Position numbers and translations under genes: made by a program
The notes under the pieces: generated by a model
Seen by the model: only the letters and a program-made list of their open reading frames with translations
Databases searched by the model: none
Told to the model about the DNA's origin: nothing
Part shown: positions 61,948 through 64,000 of the stretch, piece after piece
Layout of the letters: each line of letters begins with the position of its first letter
How positions within the stretch are numbered: position 1 is the stretch's first letter
Source: Rhodothermia bacterium
GTDB lineage: Bacteria > Bacteroidota > Rhodothermia > Rhodothermales > UBA2364
NCBI GenBank assembly: GCA_017303715.1
Contig: JAFLBZ010000003.1
Coordinates: 1 to 64,000 of the forward strand
Direction: 5' to 3'
DNA length: 64,000 bases

Positions 61948-62673
61948 ATGGAAAATTGGGAAACTGAAAAGTTAGCACGTTTGATGGAGGAATTTGGGGA
62001 TGAATGGGCAGAAGATGAGAAAGTTGAAGACGAACCTTTATCACTTCCGGAAGTGATGTTCCAAACGGGCGATCGCCCAGCCGTTTTTTTAGACCGTGAC
62101 GGCACGATCAACGTGGAAGTCCAATATTTACACCGGATCGAAGACTTTCAGTGGGTATCGGGCGCACCAGAAGCCATCCGTTGGCTAAATGAAAACGGTT
62201 ATGCCGTCATTGTTGTCACCAACCAAGCCGGAATTGCTCATGGGTATTATCACGAAGAAGATGTAACGTGCCTTCATGAATTTATGCAGGCGGAGTTGTC
62301 AAAGACAAAGGCACATATAGACGCTTTTTATTATTCGCCTTATCACCCAGAAGGCAAGGTGGAAGCCTATCGTAGAGAACATCCGGACCGAAAACCGGGC
62401 ACGGGACTTTTCGTCCGAGCGATCGAAGAATGGGGAATTGACCCTAAGCACTCATTTGTAATCGGCGACCGCAATACCGATATTGATGCAGGGCGGGCAT
62501 TGGGCATGATGACCCTATTGGTCTTAACTGGATACGGAAAACAAGAACGTTTGGAGACCTTGGCACACTTCATTGTACGCGACGTTGTAGATGCCGTTGA
62601 ACACATCGAAATGCTACAGACCCGAAAGCGAAAGGGACTAAACTCCGACCTTTGGGACGAGGGAGACCAGTAA
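61948..62673 (+). CDS. gmhB: D,D-heptose 1,7-bisphosphate phosphatase-like HAD phosphatase
   Basis: HAD-IIIA phosphatase for ADP-heptose synthesis (LPS core). 241 residues, including an acidic N-terminal extension of about 44. The nucleophile motif is FLDRDGTIN, followed by VIVVTNQAGIAHG, RKPGTGL (motif III Lys) and VIGDRNTDIDAG (motif IV). In E. coli GmhB four Cys/His residues bind zinc in the loop here read as YYSPYHPEGKVEAYRREHPD; they are Ser, Tyr, His and Asp in this protein. So zinc binding appears lost, as in some homologues. Other HAD-IIIA phosphatases such as HisB are less likely. Confidence 0.85.
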   Translation: MENWETEKLARLMEEFGDEWAEDEKVEDEPLSLPEVMFQTGDRPAVFLDRDGTINVEVQYLHRIEDFQWVSGAPEAIRWLNENGYAVIVVTNQAGIAHGYYHEEDVTCLHEFMQAELSKTKAHIDAFYYSPYHPEGKVEAYRREHPDRKPGTGLFVRAIEEWGIDPKHSFVIGDRNTDIDAGRALGMMTLLVLTGYGKQERLETLAHFIVRDVVDAVEHIEMLQTRKRKGLNSDLWDEGDQ

Positions 62674-62687
62674 GTTTTTATACAAAT

Positions 62688-63446
62688 TCAGTAGGGCTTT
62701 TCTGCAAACAAGGTCTGCATCAAGTCTTTCACCCCAATAGGACTGTTGTGGTATAAAAACGGCTCGCCATATTTTGCACCAATGCGATAGCCAAAGGTAC
62801 GTGCCCGTGCCTCTAACCAGTCCATAAATGCAGGTGAAGAGATAAAGGTTTCTGGCTCATTTGATGCCGGATTGTAATCTGGCGTCCAGAATTGTGAACG
62901 AAATGCTTGCATGGCCTGTACCCGTTGCGCCCATACCTCGGTGACATCGACGACAAAGGTTGGCGAAAGGTCATCCATGTCCGATTGCAAATAATGCAGT
63001 ACATGGCTTGGTCGCCAAGGCAACTGCTCACTCCCCTCTGCTTCGTGGGTGACAATCTTACGAAGACCCGCATAAAAAATGGCCTCTATCGCCAAATTAG
63101 CCGCATTCGGATGGTCTGGATGACGATCCTTTGGCGCATTCACCAATACAATATGAGGGCGGTAACGTCGGAGAACCCGAATGACCTTTAGGCGATTTTC
63201 CGGCGTATTGACAATATTCCCATCCGCCATCCCCAAATTCTCCCTTGCATGGATGCCCATCACTTTAGATGCCGCTGCCGCTTCTTCTTCCCGAAGTTCT
63301 GGTGTTCCACGAGAACCCAACTCTCCACGTGTAAAATCCACAACGCCTACTTTGTAGCCTTGCTTCACCATTAAACAAACCGTTCCGCCGCAGGACAACT
63401 CGATATCATCAGGATGAGCCGCCAATGCCAATACGTCTAACTTCAT
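62688..63446 (-). CDS. bshB1: Bacillithiol biosynthesis deacetylase BshB1
   Basis: Zinc deacetylase of the PIG-L family that removes the acetyl group from GlcNAc-malate in bacillithiol synthesis. 252 residues. The zinc motif is LAAHPDDIELSCGG, with FTRGELGSRGTPELREEEA and DRHPDHPNAANLAIEA (second metal His) and VDVTEVWAQRV, all typical of BshB1. Bacillithiol is the usual low-molecular thiol in Bacteroidota. It is convergent with gmhB, 14 bases apart. Confidence 0.93.
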   Translation of the reverse strand: MKLDVLALAAHPDDIELSCGGTVCLMVKQGYKVGVVDFTRGELGSRGTPELREEEAAAASKVMGIHARENLGMADGNIVNTPENRLKVIRVLRRYRPHIVLVNAPKDRHPDHPNAANLAIEAIFYAGLRKIVTHEAEGSEQLPWRPSHVLHYLQSDMDDLSPTFVVDVTEVWAQRVQAMQAFRSQFWTPDYNPASNEPETFISSPAFMDWLEARARTFGYRIGAKYGEPFLYHNSPIGVKDLMQTLFAEKPY

Positions 63447-63517
63447 AAGTTTACTTTTTTTGAGGGGTAAAGTACAAATAAACAGGCCCTTTATAAAAAC
63501 AGAACTTTTTCAGAAGT

Positions 63518-63649
63518 ACATATGTGGATAACATGTTAACGATACTTTTTTAGCTGTTTCTACAAGTGTAAGATTTACAACAACAAAGGGGCTCCTCTTT
63601 GTCTTGTGCAGGTCAAGTTGTTATCCACAAATTACATATTACATATGTG
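63518..63649. promoter_or_regulatory. Two inverted perfect DnaA boxes in an AT-rich spacer
   Basis: TTATCCACA at 63621-63629 (plus) and its complement TGTGGATAA at 63523-63531 (minus box), 98 bases apart and facing each other in opposite orientation. ACATATGTG occurs at 63518-63526 and 63641-63649, flanking the region. Both boxes match the consensus TTATNCACA exactly. They could belong to an origin or to a DnaA-controlled promoter of the polymerase gene. Confidence 0.55.
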
Positions 63650-63682
63650 TAACTATTGTGTGGCTTGTAAATTCACCGTAAT

Positions 63683-64000
63683 ATGGTTCCAGAAACCATC
63701 CACAAGCCCATAACGAACATGATCGGCTATCTCTACATCCAAGACTTTCCGGCATGGGTTACCGCCCGCCAAAACAACAGAACCCAACAAACCGCTGTTT
63801 ACCAACGAAACCGCATTTCCTCTCGCACGCCTGATTTGGCGGAAGCGGGGCTTACCGTAGGAATGTCTTTGGAAGAAGCGCAATCTCGCTTTCCAGATGC
63901 TCATTTTGCGCCCTTAGACCCTGTTATGTGTACCCGAATTTGGCATGAGGTCATCCAAGAAGTCTATGCCCTAACGCCCTTTATGTACCCCATCGCGCCG
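63683..64000 (+). CDS. Y-family (ImuB-like) DNA polymerase, partial
   Basis: A frame open from an ATG at 63683 to the window end (106 codons). A second ATG at 63719 (MIGYLYIQDFPAWVTARQNN) is the likelier start. The matched motif is GLTVGMSLEEAQSRFPDAHF, the Y-family phrase for the finger region, followed by VIQEVYALTPFMYP, as in ImpB/MucB/SamB. The first catalytic Asp of active enzymes (in a DxD motif near the start) is not seen: the read is IQDF. This resembles the non-catalytic ImuB of mutasome systems. Divergent from bshB1; runs off the right edge. Confidence 0.7.
   Translation, partial: MVPETIHKPITNMIGYLYIQDFPAWVTARQNNRTQQTAVYQRNRISSRTPDLAEAGLTVGMSLEEAQSRFPDAHFAPLDPVMCTRIWHEVIQEVYALTPFMYPIAP

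Noticed and set aside
63653-63904. 83-codon minus-strand frame near the right edge
   Set aside because: It is the shadow of the polymerase frame that runs to the window end.

Overview
The window looks like chromosomal DNA of a Gram-negative bacterium of the Bacteroidota/Rhodothermota kind (Rhodothermia- or Balneolia-like), of medium GC. The signs are a TonB-dependent receptor and several outer-membrane barrels, a HiPIP ferredoxin, BatC-BatD-BatE proteins, a RemB/Wzi-like barrel, a bacillithiol deacetylase (BshB1), Bacteroidota-style promoters (TTG-N17-TAnnTTTG) and mostly weak Shine-Dalgarno sites. The lineage is inferred from gene content only. No rRNA, tRNA, CRISPR array or complete insertion sequence was seen.

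Layout. 1-8.9 kb: a HiPIP gene, an orphan MoxR-like ATPase, a TonB-dependent receptor and an fbpABC-type ferric iron ABC operon. Receptor and operon share the same 19-bp palindrome (TTTAGA-N5-TCTAAA), and a third copy lies at the left edge, so this looks like an iron regulon. 8.9-13.6 kb: a BlaI-type repressor, a secreted barrel protein and a very long BlaR1-like M56 membrane protease, with two operators built into the promoter. 13.9-18.6 kb: a frameshifted Rpn-family nuclease gene and a TolC / periplasmic adaptor / ABC ATPase efflux operon without a permease. 18.9-24.1 kb: housekeeping genes purQ, purN, purH, mreB and mreC. 24.2-38.4 kb: an outer-membrane RemB/Wzi-like barrel facing a ten-gene minus-strand surface-polysaccharide operon (WecA-like initiator, UDP-glucose dehydrogenase, UDP-xylose synthase, flippase, polymerase/ligase, four glycosyltransferases, carbamoyltransferase). 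Its middle is clearly AT-richer than the rest. 38.8-44.4 kb: an HD phosphohydrolase, two lipoproteins, a small protein with a double-glycine leader and an outer-membrane barrel. 44.4-49.8 kb: a batC-batD-batE operon with an 18-bp coding tandem repeat, a small membrane protein, a lipoprotein and a YdcF-like protein. 50.1-60.7 kb: an RRM protein, peptidase E, and a signalling block with an ECF sigma factor, two transmembrane Ser/Thr kinases (one fused to a sulfatase-modifying-factor-like domain), a separate secreted protein with the same domain and a LOG-family hydrolase. 60.7-64 kb: an orphan terminator, an NRDE/TANGO2 protein, GmhB, BshB1, a spacer with two perfect DnaA boxes, and the start of a Y-family (ImuB-like) polymerase gene running off the right edge.

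How the genes work together. The receptor and FbpABC would take iron across both membranes under one metalloregulator. The polysaccharide operon has what a Wzx/Wzy-type pathway needs, with xylose and carbamoyl groups as predicted decorations. The sigma-kinase pair resembles ECF systems controlled by Ser/Thr kinases. The least familiar items are the BlaI/barrel/BlaR1-like operon, the kinase and secreted SUMF1-like proteins lacking FGE cysteines, and the double-glycine-leader peptide.
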